Below the pieces are notes generated by a model. It did not search any database. It saw nothing but the letters and a program-made list of their open reading frames with translations, and had not been told where the DNA came from. A stretch of 64,000 bases of DNA from Nectonema munidae (Eukaryota; Nematomorpha; Nectonematoida; Nectonematidae): positions 62,001 to 126,000 of the forward strand of contig JAUIRK010000057.1 in assembly GCA_030549495.1 (NCBI GenBank), written 5' to 3'. The position numbers and the translations under genes were made by a program. Shown here piece by piece: positions 1 through 12,673 of the stretch. Position 1 is the first letter of the stretch; each line of letters begins with the position of its first letter.

Positions 1-720
1 TGAAAAGAACGTTTAAATACAAATATCATTTTTTTTTTTAAATTTGAAGTCATTTTGTGAAAGGATAAAAGGAAGAATAAAATAATACTCAAAAATTAAT
101 AAGATATATTTAGGCTAACCATACGAACGTTTGGAACTGTACATTATACTTTAACTGTTCCGTCTTTTTAATAAATGATTTTTTTTTATGTCTTGTGAAC
201 ATAAACAATTTAATTTGTTTTTAATAAGTTTCATTTCCACTTCTTCTTTTTCTTTAGTTCTGTTTTTTAGGATAGCTTGCAGTATAATAAAATAAAAAAA
301 TCTGTAGTTATTTTAGTAGTTAAAAAAAAATGAATGAAGAATCTGAAAGTTTTATTCAAAAACTTTAAAAGACCAACATTTATTGCAAAAAATTATTTTA
401 TCAGATATATATGATAAAAAAAATATTAAACATAATGAATCCATAATAAAATTTTGGTAGAATTTTTATACGTATGCATATAATGAATTTTATTATAACA
501 TTATAAAGATTATATACAAGTTTGTTTTTAATTTATTTTCAACAAAACTTGATTTTTAAAATTGTTGTTTTTGTTACCAATTGTTGTAAAACTTCCCGTT
601 TTATTATAATAAAATTGGTCAGCTTAGTGATATCTATATAAGAAAGTCACACGTAAAGTTAACAAAAGTTTTGATTTGTGTAACACATGAAATAGTGCAT
701 TATGAATATAATTATGATAA
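1..720. other. AT-rich sequence without a recognised gene
   Basis: This stretch is A/T-rich with many homopolymer runs and no open frame longer than about 60 codons. I see no exon, RNA gene or terminal repeat in it. Confidence 0.6.
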
Positions 721-870
721 ATAGGGATAAGGGGGTAAGGGTACCATTAGGTGTTTTCTTTTAAAATTAGGTATTGAACTATGAGGAAAGTGGACTTTAT
801 GCCGGATCGAACCCAAGACCTTGAGTTGACAAAATCCAGTATCTAACAATTTTAAGGATAGAAGTTTAAA
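721..870 (-). repeat. tRNA-derived SINE, family A, copy 1
   Basis: Read on the minus strand, this stretch has a box-B-like motif (GGGTTCGATCC) near 813-823. It is preceded by CAACTCAAGGTCTTGGGTTC and followed by a segment ending in GAAAACACCTAATGGTACCC. The same order of blocks occurs on the plus strand at 33036-33245, which supports a dispersed tRNA-derived SINE rather than a tRNA gene. The element edges are approximate. Confidence 0.6.
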
Positions 871-1243
871 TTTATTTTATTTTTCACAAAAATGTCTTAA
901 TATAAATTTCTTGGATGGGTTGGTGAGCGTAGAGTAATTTTTCTAGGAAAATCAGAATAATAAGTTCAGGAATTTGTGGCTCAGTCTTATATATGTATCA
1001 CTTCACAACACTCCATGTAAAGCCTTTCTCCAGGATTTAAAAAAATCTATTTTTACTTATCATTTTACTTAATAGTTGATTTATGGATTTTTTTTCTTTT
1101 CGGATCTTTAACAAATTTTCGGCGATTTTCTTTCAGTTTTAGCTCTTATTTTTCAATGTATAAAGCGTCTTTGTGGAATACTTGTAGTCACTTACGTCTT
1201 CAAGTCAGATCATAATGGGCAACATTATGGGTATCCTCTAAAT
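871..1243. other. unassigned spacer
   Basis: I recognise no gene, RNA or mobile-element end here. It runs up to the left terminus of the old hAT element. Confidence 0.5.
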
Positions 1244-1735
1244 CAGAGGTCTCAAATTCCCGCCCCGCGGGCCAACTGTGATCCTTGAAATAATATTTTG
1301 TGGCCCTCAACTTGATTTCAAAGTTTAGTGTCAGTGCGGCCGGCGACACCTGAAGATGCAGACCGTTTTATTATCAGTGACTTCTATTAAACTGCCGCCC
1401 AAAACCCCTGCATATTCACGCACTTTAATTCACTAATTAGTTAGCAGGCTAAAATATTAGTCCAGGTAGATCTGTTTATGCGTGTACATGTGCAAATACG
1501 AAAACTCTGAAAAAGCAAAACAACAAAATCTTAATGTATTTGATTCACATATTTCGCATGCATGTATTAAAATAAGGTTGTTTGTTTACTATTTTAAATC
1601 TATAATAATAATTTAATCATAAAATCTAATTCTTTTATTTTTTGATTGTAGAAATTTTTATACTGTTTAATTTGTAACCAAAAATTTAATACTTCATTAT
1701 ATATTTTTATAAATAATTTTATAGTACTTTTATTA

Positions 1736-2084
1736 TACAGTAAACTTTGGTTATGTCCAAATTGAGGGGACTGAATAAAAACTTCGACATAGGCGAAGTT
1801 TAAGATAAGCAAATTTGAAAAATTTAACGTTATTTTATGAACATCTTAAATTAAAATTTTGTAAACAACCTTGAAATTGGGAAACTAAGCTTTGACATTA
1901 CTAAGCTTTTCTAAAACCTCTTGTAAAAATTAAAGTATAAGTCAAAATTTATCTCAAATTGTATGGAAGCAAGTTTTAATTTATATTTTTACATACAAGA
2001 AGTTAAGGGTTTGCGCATGAAAAAAACTTCGACATAACGGAATCTTTGACTTATCCGATTTCGATATACCGAGATTTTACTGTA
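1736..2084. mobile_element. Tigger/pogo-type miniature element inside the old hAT
   Basis: The ends are imperfect inverted repeats: the left begins TACAGTAAACTTTGGTTATG, and the right read in reverse begins TACAGTAAAATCTCGGTATA. Both include the TA expected as target duplication of the Tc1/mariner-pogo superfamily. The interior has a short palindrome around AACTTCGACATAGGCGAAGT and no coding capacity. It lies inside the old hAT element and so inserted after it. Confidence 0.6.
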
Positions 2085-2153
2085 TATTTTTTTAAATCAA
2101 TTTCTTTTATATTGTTAAATTGGTAAATTTGTTTTTTATTTAGAGCCCACGTC

Positions 2154-3385
2154 ATGTCTTTCTCAAACATTGCCACGAAAAGAAAGATTGACATTGAACA
2201 CAGAAAATTTCAACAAAAATGGGAAACTCAATATTTTTTTGTTGAGCACAGAGGCAAACAAACATTTCTAATATCAAACGTCATTACTCTACTAGACATG
2301 CTGAGGTGTATGAAAAATACAAAGGAAATGAGAGAGAAGACATAGTCACCAGTCTTAAAACATGTCTACTCAGGCAACAATATTTTTTTAAGAAAGCATG
2401 CAAAGAGAGATGCAGCAGTTGAAGCTAGCTATGTAGTGAGTGAAACGATTGCAAAAGCGGGAAAGCCATTTACAGATGGTAAATTTATAAAAAAAGTTCA
2501 TGTTACAAGCTGCAAGTATAGTCTGTCCAGAAAAAAAGAGTCAGCTTAGCAATATCAGTCTTTCAGCCAACACAGTGGCAGAGCGAATTTGTGACATGTC
2601 ATGTGATATATACAGCCAGCTGCGTAAGAAGGCCAAACATTTCAGCGTATACATAATCGCTCTTGAAGAGAGCACAGATATCACTGACACTGCACAGCTT
2701 GCAATGAGGATCCGTGGTGTTGATGACAGTTTTGAAGTTATTCAAGAGTTGCTTTTTTGCAAATACATGGGCAGACTACTGCTCAGGAGATATTCTGCCA
2801 GCTGTTCAATGCTATTGTGCCTCTGAATTATCATGGAAGAGGTTTGCTGGGATAACAACCGTCGGAGCACCATTAATGGCAGGGAAGAAAAATGGACTCG
2901 TAGCACTTGTTCATAGAAAATTAGAAGAGGGTGTAGAGACGGCCATTGTTCTGCATTGCATTATTCATCAACAGGCCCTTTGCAGCAAGAGTTTGAAGTT
3001 TGACAATGTAATGTCTATTGTTATGAAATGTATCAACCATATCAGGTCTAGAGGTTTAAAGCACCGGCAGTTTTGCACTTATTTGGAAGAAATAGGATCA
3101 CAATATAGGGATGTACTCTACTTTACTCAGGTACGTTGGCTCAGTCGATGAACCATTCTAAAGAGATTTTTTGATTTGAGAGCCGAAGTGAAAGCCTTCA
3201 TGGAGAAGAATTAGAAACCTGTTTCTGTGCTAAATGATACAAAATGGCTGATGGATTTAGCTTTTCTTGTTGACATTACTCAGGAACTGAATGCATTAAG
3301 AGCATTTTCTACAAAACTTGTGTTATGGAAAATCCAGCTCTCTGAGAAAAACATTTGTCATTTCTCAGCATGCAAAGCACTCATG
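2154..3385 (+). pseudogene. decayed hAT transposase, GTF2IRD2-like, first part
   Basis: Open pieces at 2154-2345, 2500-2826, 2714-3151 and 3227-3385 read in order as a hAT transposase. They include KRKIDIEHRKFQQKWETQYF near the start, a DDE-region stretch with ESTDITDTAQL, CIIHQQALCSKSL (the C..H pair) and YFTQVRWLSR. Several frameshifts and stops separate the pieces, so no protein is expected. In the GTF2IRD2/SCAND3-like families the same blocks occur in the same order. The sequence is cut by the insertion at 3386 and resumes at 6183. Confidence 0.8.
3378..3385. repeat. 8-bp target duplication CACTCATG, left copy
   Basis: CACTCATG immediately precedes the left end of the young hAT and recurs exactly at 6183-6190 after its right end. 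Eight bases is the standard hAT target-site duplication. Confidence 0.9.
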
Positions 3386-6182
<2,797 letters not shown>

Positions 6183-6190
6183 CACTCATG
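6183..6190. repeat. 8-bp target duplication CACTCATG, right copy
   Basis: This is an exact repeat of 3378-3385 on the far side of the young hAT. It also marks the point where the older transposase resumes. Confidence 0.9.
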
Positions 6191-6657
6191 GATTGATATT
6201 CAGTGGTGAGAAGTATGTTAATGCCATTGTGAGTCTTCAGGAAGAATTTGATCACAGGTTTGGCGACTTTACAACACACAAAATCACTTTTCAACTTTTT
6301 TCTGATCCTTTAATGTGCAAGACGCTCCCCCAGAGTTTCAAATAGAGCTTATAGAACTGCAGTCCAATTCTGAGCTCAAAGCAAAGTTCAGGGAAATGAA
6401 TGGAAAAGCAAACATTTTTGCCTCGTACCTTCCCTGAGCTTTCAAAGATGTTTAAGCGGATCATGTGCTTTTTTGGTAGCACATATCTGTGTGAAAAACT
6501 CTCCACATTAAACTTCACCCAGTCAAACTATAGGTCTAAACTGTCTAATAAGCATCTCCAAGCTCTATTGAAGGTCTCTATTGCTTCCTCTCTCAAGCCA
6601 GATATGTCACATATGTGCAAGAGTAAGCGCAACCAGGTCTTAGGAAACAAAGACTAG
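6191..6657 (+). pseudogene. decayed hAT transposase, GTF2IRD2-like, last part
   Basis: This continues the old transposase after the insertion. The pieces include a stretch with IVSLQEEFDHRFGDFT and a C-terminal block with KMFKRIMCFFGSTYLCEKLS, which corresponds to the hAT dimerisation region holding the last catalytic Glu, followed by KLSNKHLQALLKVS. Stops and frame changes break the region, so it is not functional. Confidence 0.75.
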
Positions 6658-6849
6658 TTACTAGAAGACAACAGGAATCAGTTTAAAGATATGTTTATGT
6701 TAAATGTTATTAATAAAGATTTAGAATATTGTACACTTGTACGTTTTTTTAATAAACAAAACCTTATTTTGTTGAATATGTGATGCGACTCGGCCTCCCC
6801 TTTGCTTTTCCTCTAATGGCCCCCAAATAATTTGAGTTTGAGACCCCTG

Positions 6850-7019
6850 CATTATATTATTTACACTAACCACAACTGCTCAGGCGTAGCATATATGAAT
6901 ACTCACATTCTTAATTTTACTTTTTCAATTATCTTTATTCATAATATACTTCTTTCATTGCCGTTACTATACATTGCTTCGGAATCTTTCTTTCATTCAG
7001 CCTATCATAGAAGTTTTAG
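6850..7019. other. unassigned AT-rich spacer
   Basis: I recognise no gene or repeat end. It follows directly on the right terminus of the old hAT. Confidence 0.4.
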
Positions 7020-7400
7020 AATCTTCTTTACGTCTCTGGTACTTTTGCTAAATAATAATTGATGTACCACAATATCTTTCTTGCTAATTTCCTCTATGGA
7101 CTTCCTTTTAATACGCTAGATAAAAATAAAAATATTATGTTTCTTTCTTTCTTTTAATTCGGGATTTTAGTGATTTTTGCCTTTAAATTGGTTAGTACTT
7201 CAAGGTACTTGATTATTTTTCTAGGATACTTTTCTTTTTATTTAGCGAGATGTTGGACTCCTATTGAAATTTTTTTTCAAATCTTTGGTTAACTTTTTGC
7301 TTTTTTTGCTATTTTTATTAAGGATAAGTATGTCGTCAAGATATAGCATCAATATTGTTTCTTCTTCTTCGGGCTTCTCTCCTGTAACTGATATGTAACT
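7020..7400 (-). mobile_element. possible fossil of a Ty1/copia-like LTR retrotransposon
   Basis: A short minus-strand stretch reads LMLYLDDILIL followed by a lysine-rich segment, which resembles the catalytic region of a copia-type reverse transcriptase. No long terminal repeats were recognised around it. It is an old, broken fragment and the family call is tentative. Confidence 0.35.
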
Positions 7401-7714
7401 TTATAGACATAATTATTTTAACATGTTCGTTTTTAACACTTCTATTTATATCCAAAATTTTCGATAACCTGATTTTATTTTTCCCTTTAAGGATACAAAG
7501 CACAGGCGGGATGTCACTAAACTACACTGCGACCAATAGATGCTACTCGTAATTTAAATGTTTGTTTTTTTCCTCTGTATAAATTTAAAGGGAATGATGT
7601 CCCTTTATCTCCTCGGCGAAATGACTATCTCCAAAATACATGTTATGGCATATTGAGTTTAACTTTTATGCGCCCGTAGCAGGAATACAGCGTTTTGCCA
7701 AGGAGAAAATGCAA
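7401..7714. other. unassigned AT-rich spacer
   Basis: I see no gene, RNA gene or clear mobile-element end in this stretch. Confidence 0.4.
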
Positions 7715-8060
7715 AGTAGCGGATTTTTCAGAAAGTTTAAAGTCAAAAATAATTTTATTAAAAAAGATGAAGCCTGATGGATTTATGCAAAAATGTCAAC
7801 ACTTCATCAATGCAGATAAATTTATATTAGTTTAAAATTTTGGGTGTAGGGCAGTGGCATAGCCAGTGCGGCGCCTATAGCACAGTGTGCCTCCATTTTT
7901 GCAATATATCACCCATTTTTATTCTCTAAAAATTTAAAGTTATTATAAATCTATCTGCATTGATTAAGTGGTGGAATTTTTTAGCAAATATCTCATACGC
8001 TTCAAATTTTTTTATATAAAATTTTTTGACTTTAACCTTCTGAGAAATTTTTTATTTTTG
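7715..8060. repeat. imperfect long inverted repeat
   Basis: The left arm (about 7715-7825) and the complement of the right arm (about 7945-8060) share blocks in the same order: CAGAA(A/G)GTT(T)AAAGTCAAAAA, then ATGAAG/TTGAAGC, then CACTT(C/A)ATCAATGCAGATA. The arms are about 110 bp with several small gaps, so this is either a decayed foldback element or two opposed copies of one repeat. The right arm lies inside the hAT-type miniature described at 7852. Confidence 0.55.
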
Positions 8061-8130
8061 GAAAAAATATGCCCTACGCCGATGGTGGGGCGGGCACTAC
8101 ACCATAGACTATGTCCTGCCTACGCAACTC
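7852..8130. mobile_element. decayed hAT-type miniature element (GGCGTAGC family)
   Basis: The left end CAGTGGCATAGCCAG and the right end, complementary to GAGTTGCGTAGGCAG, resemble the termini of the copy at 53959-54431. No matching 8-bp flanks remain, so it is an older copy and the edges are approximate. Confidence 0.45.
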
Positions 8131-8212
8131 AATGCTATGAAAATAAAAAATCTTTTTCGAAAACAAAATTGTTATATTTAGAATTATTTGAAATTTAAGT
8201 TTCAGTTAAGAA

Positions 8213-8618
8213 CAGTGTTTTCCAACTGCAACCTTCAACCTCTTCTTTTGCAGTTCGTATAGCGAAGTTAGATAAAAAAAATTAGGTAAGCAATATCATA
8301 TTAAAACTGCCTGGATTTTGCAAAAATGTTTTAAAGTAGTTTTAATTATATGATCTGCTGAATTTTGTCTTCATAAATCGCAGCAGCAGATTTCGATAGT
8401 GTGGAATCTCCCATCCCCTATTTTTTGTGTATATCAATTTATACCATTTTATCCTCTCAGCTTAAAAGTTGAAGTTCACGGGTTCGATCCCCAAGGCTTT
8501 TACAAGCTTCGTTAATTCAACAAACATCAGCAACAACCATTTTTTATTTGGTTGCGGACATCTAGTTCAATGTTACTTCTTAATTTGGCCTTTGTTAAAA
8601 AAAGGTTGAGAACCACTG
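8213..8618. mobile_element. decayed hAT-type miniature with a SINE-like core
   Basis: The right end, complementary to CAGTGGTTCTCAACC, is a typical hAT terminus. The left end CAGTGTTTTCCAACTGCAACC is a weaker match, and the 8 bases outside the two ends do not agree. Inside, near 8480-8505, is a box-B-like GGGTTCGATCCCC shared with 8910-9005. The pairing of the two ends is tentative. Confidence 0.4.
8440..8540 (+). repeat. tRNA-derived SINE, family B, plus copy
   Basis: The stretch carries GTTGAAGTTCACGGGTTCGA followed by TCCCCAAGGC. This is nearly the same as the minus-strand stretch at 8910-9005 and includes a box-B-like promoter motif. The rest does not fold as a tRNA by eye, so a tRNA-derived repeat is more likely than a gene. 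Confidence 0.45.
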
Positions 8619-8909
8619 CTATAGACTATAGATAAAAACAGATTTGTTTTTAATCTAACATTGGTCAAAATTTAATAGAATTTTATATTTTTAGAAAGTA
8701 TTGTTTGTTGAAATAACATTCAATATTATTTTATTTGTATTTTTACAATTTAATTGATTCTCTATGTTTATCAAAAATAGCATAAATAAATGAAAACTTG
8801 CAATTTAAATGGCTAACATTGTAAAGCTTAACAAACTGATAGGACCATTTGTTGTCAAAAAATTAGCAGTTTTGGTTGGTTGGAGATATCAAAGCACTTT
8901 CAGCCGTAA

Positions 8910-9005
8910 GTTTTTGTGAATTTGTTTTTAGAGTTGGGAGCCTTGGGGATCGAACCCCTGACCTTCAACTGTTCTGCTGAAAGGTACACCCTAACAACCA
9001 TTGAT
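8910..9005 (-). repeat. tRNA-derived SINE, family B, minus copy
   Basis: Read on the minus strand, it contains GTTGAAGGTCAGGGGTTCGA then TCCCCAAGGC, matching the plus-strand copy about 450 bases upstream. It could be a tRNA pseudogene, but the shared flanks favour a dispersed repeat. Confidence 0.45.
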
Positions 9006-9660
9006 TTTTATAAAAAATTTTTTTTATAATTTTAATTTTTCTGAGTTATATGTTCCATATTATATTTTAAAAGTCTCCAAATATTTTAGAATTTGTAAAT
9101 TTAGGAGATAATTTCATATTGGTTTTTTTCTTAATTATTTATTATATTTTATAATGAAGGAATACTGTTTTGCGGTAGGTAATTCCATATTCATACATTA
9201 ACAGGGCCGCATATCTAGAGGGAGAGAGGAGTGGCAACGCCACCCAATGTGATTTCAAGGCCGAGGGGTGATGATGAAAAAGCCCTTCACTCCACCAATA
9301 ATTTTAAATCTTCTATATCATTAAAATTTATCTTGTGAGAAGACTTTTCATATTACCTTACTTATTTTACGGTTGAGTTTTAGACAAATTCCTTTATAAT
9401 TTTAAAAATTTAAGTCGTGTAGGGTAGCGTGTGTATTTTCATTTTATTGTTTGTTTTCATCTGGATATATTATATTTTGTACTATACTGTAATTCTTTTT
9501 ACAGATTTACAAATACATATTTTTATAAAATTTGGTGCACTCGGACTATATTAACGACTCCAGATGCATTCAAAGAAAACGTTCTTGATATTACTGTTCT
9601 CAACGTCATTTCCTTGAGATTTTTTTTCAGTAGGTTATTATTAATCAGTTAGTACTGATT
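9006..9660. other. AT-rich spacer with a G-rich repeat scrap
   Basis: A G-rich patch at about 9200-9290 (GAGGGAGAGAGGAGTGGCAA and following) looks like an end of a hAT-type miniature, but I could not pair it with a second end. The remainder has no recognised content. Confidence 0.3.
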
Positions 9661-10800
9661 GATGAACTTGCACGAAAACTAGGATTGGCTCTAAACAGAT
9701 ACCACAAGGAAACTAGTAATTGATGACTGTGAAAGCTAAAGAGAAAACAAAGTAACAGGTTTGTATACATGCATGCACCCGCTACCGTGTTAATTAGTTT
9801 GCCGTTAATGTTAGGTATATATATCAGTGGAAAAATATGACCAAAACCCTAGGCATCAAAGACACTGAAGCCCAACATTTGAGTAACTTCTTAAAACGAT
9901 TAGTAAAAGATGTGTTACAAGACTTTGGAATTCAGATAGACAATTTATTATGCATTGTGATTTGTGACAAATAATGCATCCAACATGCTGATTATGGTCA
10001 AAAAACCGAATGAAAGGCCAAGAGAAGAGTCAAGTTTTACAAAAGAACATGCAGCAGATAAGGAAGAACAACCTGGGCCTAGCCACAATAGTCAGCCAAT
10101 TGACTGGGATGACTTAACAGAGAAGCAAGAGGATTTAAATTTCTTTGAAGGGTTTGAGGAAGTACCAAGTAGCAAAAGACGAGTTTGCTAACGTAGCAGC
10201 CCGCATTTTATAAATTGAGCACCAGCATTGTTATGTTCATATACATCAAGTTGCAATGCGCGATGTTCTTAAACAGCATCATTCGAGTAATCGTATGGCC
10301 AAGGTCAGAAAGATTGCTACTGCAGCAAGAAAATTATAACTTGATGTCATTCTGAAAAGAAGAGTTGGAAAAAGGCTATAATGGACCAGGTTACTCGATG
10401 GGTTAGCACTTGTTCTTATTTATATTGCAAACCCAGATGTCAATCTATCAGAACCGCAATGGATGCAGCTTGAAGAACTGGAGGACCTTCTTAAAAGCTT
10501 CCTTTTCAAGTGATAAAAAAACTTCCATGTGACCTTGCCGTGGGGATTTTGGGCTCAAATGCAAAGGCATCTACCGAAGATCCAGACATTATGTATGCAA
10601 CTATGTCTTTATGCATGTATACATCAATGGAAGATGTTTTTGTGTGGTTTACTGTGTTATGGGAGCTATGTCATGCTGCGATATGCCCTGAGATAAACTT
10701 TGACAATTCTCAGAGGCTAGGTAGTAATGACATTAGAGCATACGTCACAACGTTTGGTTTTGACTGAAAAGGGGTAGAAGTGGAACAACAGCGGCTATGA
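9661..10800 (+). pseudogene. hAT transposase relic
   Basis: Plus-strand pieces in order resemble a hAT transposase core: FLKRLVKDVLQDFGIQIDNL, then NNASNMLIMVKKPNE at about 9970-10010 (equivalent to the TDNASNM block around the second catalytic Asp), then HCYVHIHQVAMRDVLKQHH, and a C-terminal part with EPQWMQLEELEDLL. Stops and frame changes interrupt it throughout. It belongs to a different hAT lineage from the elements at 1.2-6.85 kb. No terminal repeats were identified. Confidence 0.6.
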
Positions 10801-11160
10801 ACACTGTGCAGGTGTGTCCTAGGAATTAAAAGGGTTGAAGTCGGCATCATGGGAATTCTAATCTTGTTTAGCTTTATATGTGTTATATGCGCATCAAAAT
10901 CCATAAAAATGCTACATATAGAAGGATCGTAATCGGGTGAGATACCGAACTTGTAATCGGTACTTGCTTGGAAATCTGGCATTATTCTATGACTACTAAC
11001 CAAATACACTTTTGTATGGGAAACGTTAAAGAAAGTATTGAATGATTTTTCAATATCAATATTGTAGCTCAAGCACACCTATATTAGTGTTTCATTCTTT
11101 GTTAAAAAGTAGAACAAAAAATGTTGTCCGGAGAATTTAAGTTCGAATCCGATTTTTCAT
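10801..11160. other. unassigned spacer
   Basis: I recognise no exon or repeat here. The 122-codon minus-strand frame at 10710-11078 overlaps the hAT relic and resembles no family I know. Confidence 0.4.
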
Positions 11161-11545
11161 TACCAAATATAGCTAACAAGGTCATCGTCAACATTACAAG
11201 CAATAAAACTAAACAATTTGAAAATTGTGGTGTTCTACAGGGATCAATCTTAGGTCTGTTCTTTTCAATATATATTTAAACGAGATAAAAAGATATTTTC
11301 AGAGAAGAATTTGAATTATTATATTTACGCATATCATATTTCAATTCTAGTTCCTTATGGAACTGCTATTAACATCGCTGAAAATATCGCTAGAAGTTGA
11401 AAGGGATGACTGATTTATGAGAATGAATCTTTTAGAGTTGGTTGAAACAAAATGTAAACATATGTTTTTACTCCCAATCTAAATGTAATACCTTTACCTA
11501 GTGAATTCAAATGGAATGACATTGAAATTGAGTATGTTAGAACAA
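11161..11545 (+). pseudogene. LINE reverse-transcriptase fragment
   Basis: The plus strand reads FENCGVLQGSILG at about 11217-11255. This matches the GVPQGSILGPLLF block of CR1/Jockey-type reverse transcriptases, followed by a short IYI-like segment and remnants of the thumb region. It is heavily decayed and truncated. Confidence 0.55.
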
Positions 11546-12673
11546 GGGTAGATGAGTCGGATGGTATCAGGTCCGACTTAATTTTGGATAAAATTTAAAA
11601 ACTAAAAAATATAAAAAATTTATTTTAAAATTTCGTAAGGAATTTTTTCAAATATAAATTAAAATATCCTTGAAGGATTTATATAAAAAGGCAAAAGAAA
11701 AATGTTCAGTATCATTAGGAGGTGGTGGATGGTGTTGTAGTTTTGTGATGTGAGAAAATTCTCTAAGTAAAATTTATTCTTCAGATTCAGTAAAATTTAA
11801 ATTAATTCTAGCATGATTACAAAATTGGTTTAACGTGAAAATTAAAAGGAATCGGTTTGGGTAACGGAAATGAGACGAAAAAGGATCCGATACCACTAAA
11901 ACTGTCGTTTCTTTACATTCTGAGTACTTGACATATTGCTAAAATATATATTAAGATATGGATCAGGCTTTTTACGCGAAGGTACAATGAGTTTAATAAG
12001 TATAACTTATTTTCAAAAGTTGAACCAATGAAATAGCATCTCTTCCAAAAAAATATATTTTTTGTATCTAAAAGGCGTTGAATATTTGATTGAATAAATA
12101 ACTTTGGCTTTGTGTAATTGGATGAAGCCGTGTGTCTCTTAACAAAATATATTAAAACTGATTTGGGATGGATATCTGCTGTGCCGATGTATACGATTAT
12201 TGTATCTACCTTCTCCAATAGAAAGGGACATATTTTCGTGGTATGGAGCAGGAGTCCAATACTTCAGCCATGGACGTGTTGGTAGCACAAATTGATAGGA
12301 AAATTTTTAACATCAAAGTATACTTTGAGATACTATGATTCAGTTGTGTATGAATACTATTCATTTTACTAAGTTTAGTAGTTTTCTATCACTTTTATTT
12401 TTCTTTGTCTATTTTGATATAAAATTAATTAAATTTAATGAGAACTGAGATATCTCACTCTTAAATCATTGGAAGTATGATATTTGGCGAACTAAAGTGG
12501 TTTTAGCAGCACTGAAAAAGATCTAATTTTCATTACTAACATAATTGAGTCTTTTGATGTTACGTGGCGCTATTTTATTGGGTTCTCAAATTCTAAAAAC
12601 ACTAGATTAATTCTATTTATATTTTTAAATCTAGTTTTCTCACAATGTTTCATTAATACAAAGCACACTCGCA
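11546..12673. other. region upstream of nicastrin, no gene recognised
   Basis: The stretch contains GGTATCAGGTCCGAC near 11559 and GGATCCGATACCA near 11883, which could be the ends of a decayed inverted-repeat element. No flanking duplication supports this. The rest is AT-rich spacer that should include the nicastrin promoter; I cannot point to a convincing core promoter. Confidence 0.35.

Noticed and set aside
9200-9300. Complete hAT-type miniature at a G-rich patch
   Set aside because: Only one end-like sequence could be seen, and no partner or flanking duplication was found.
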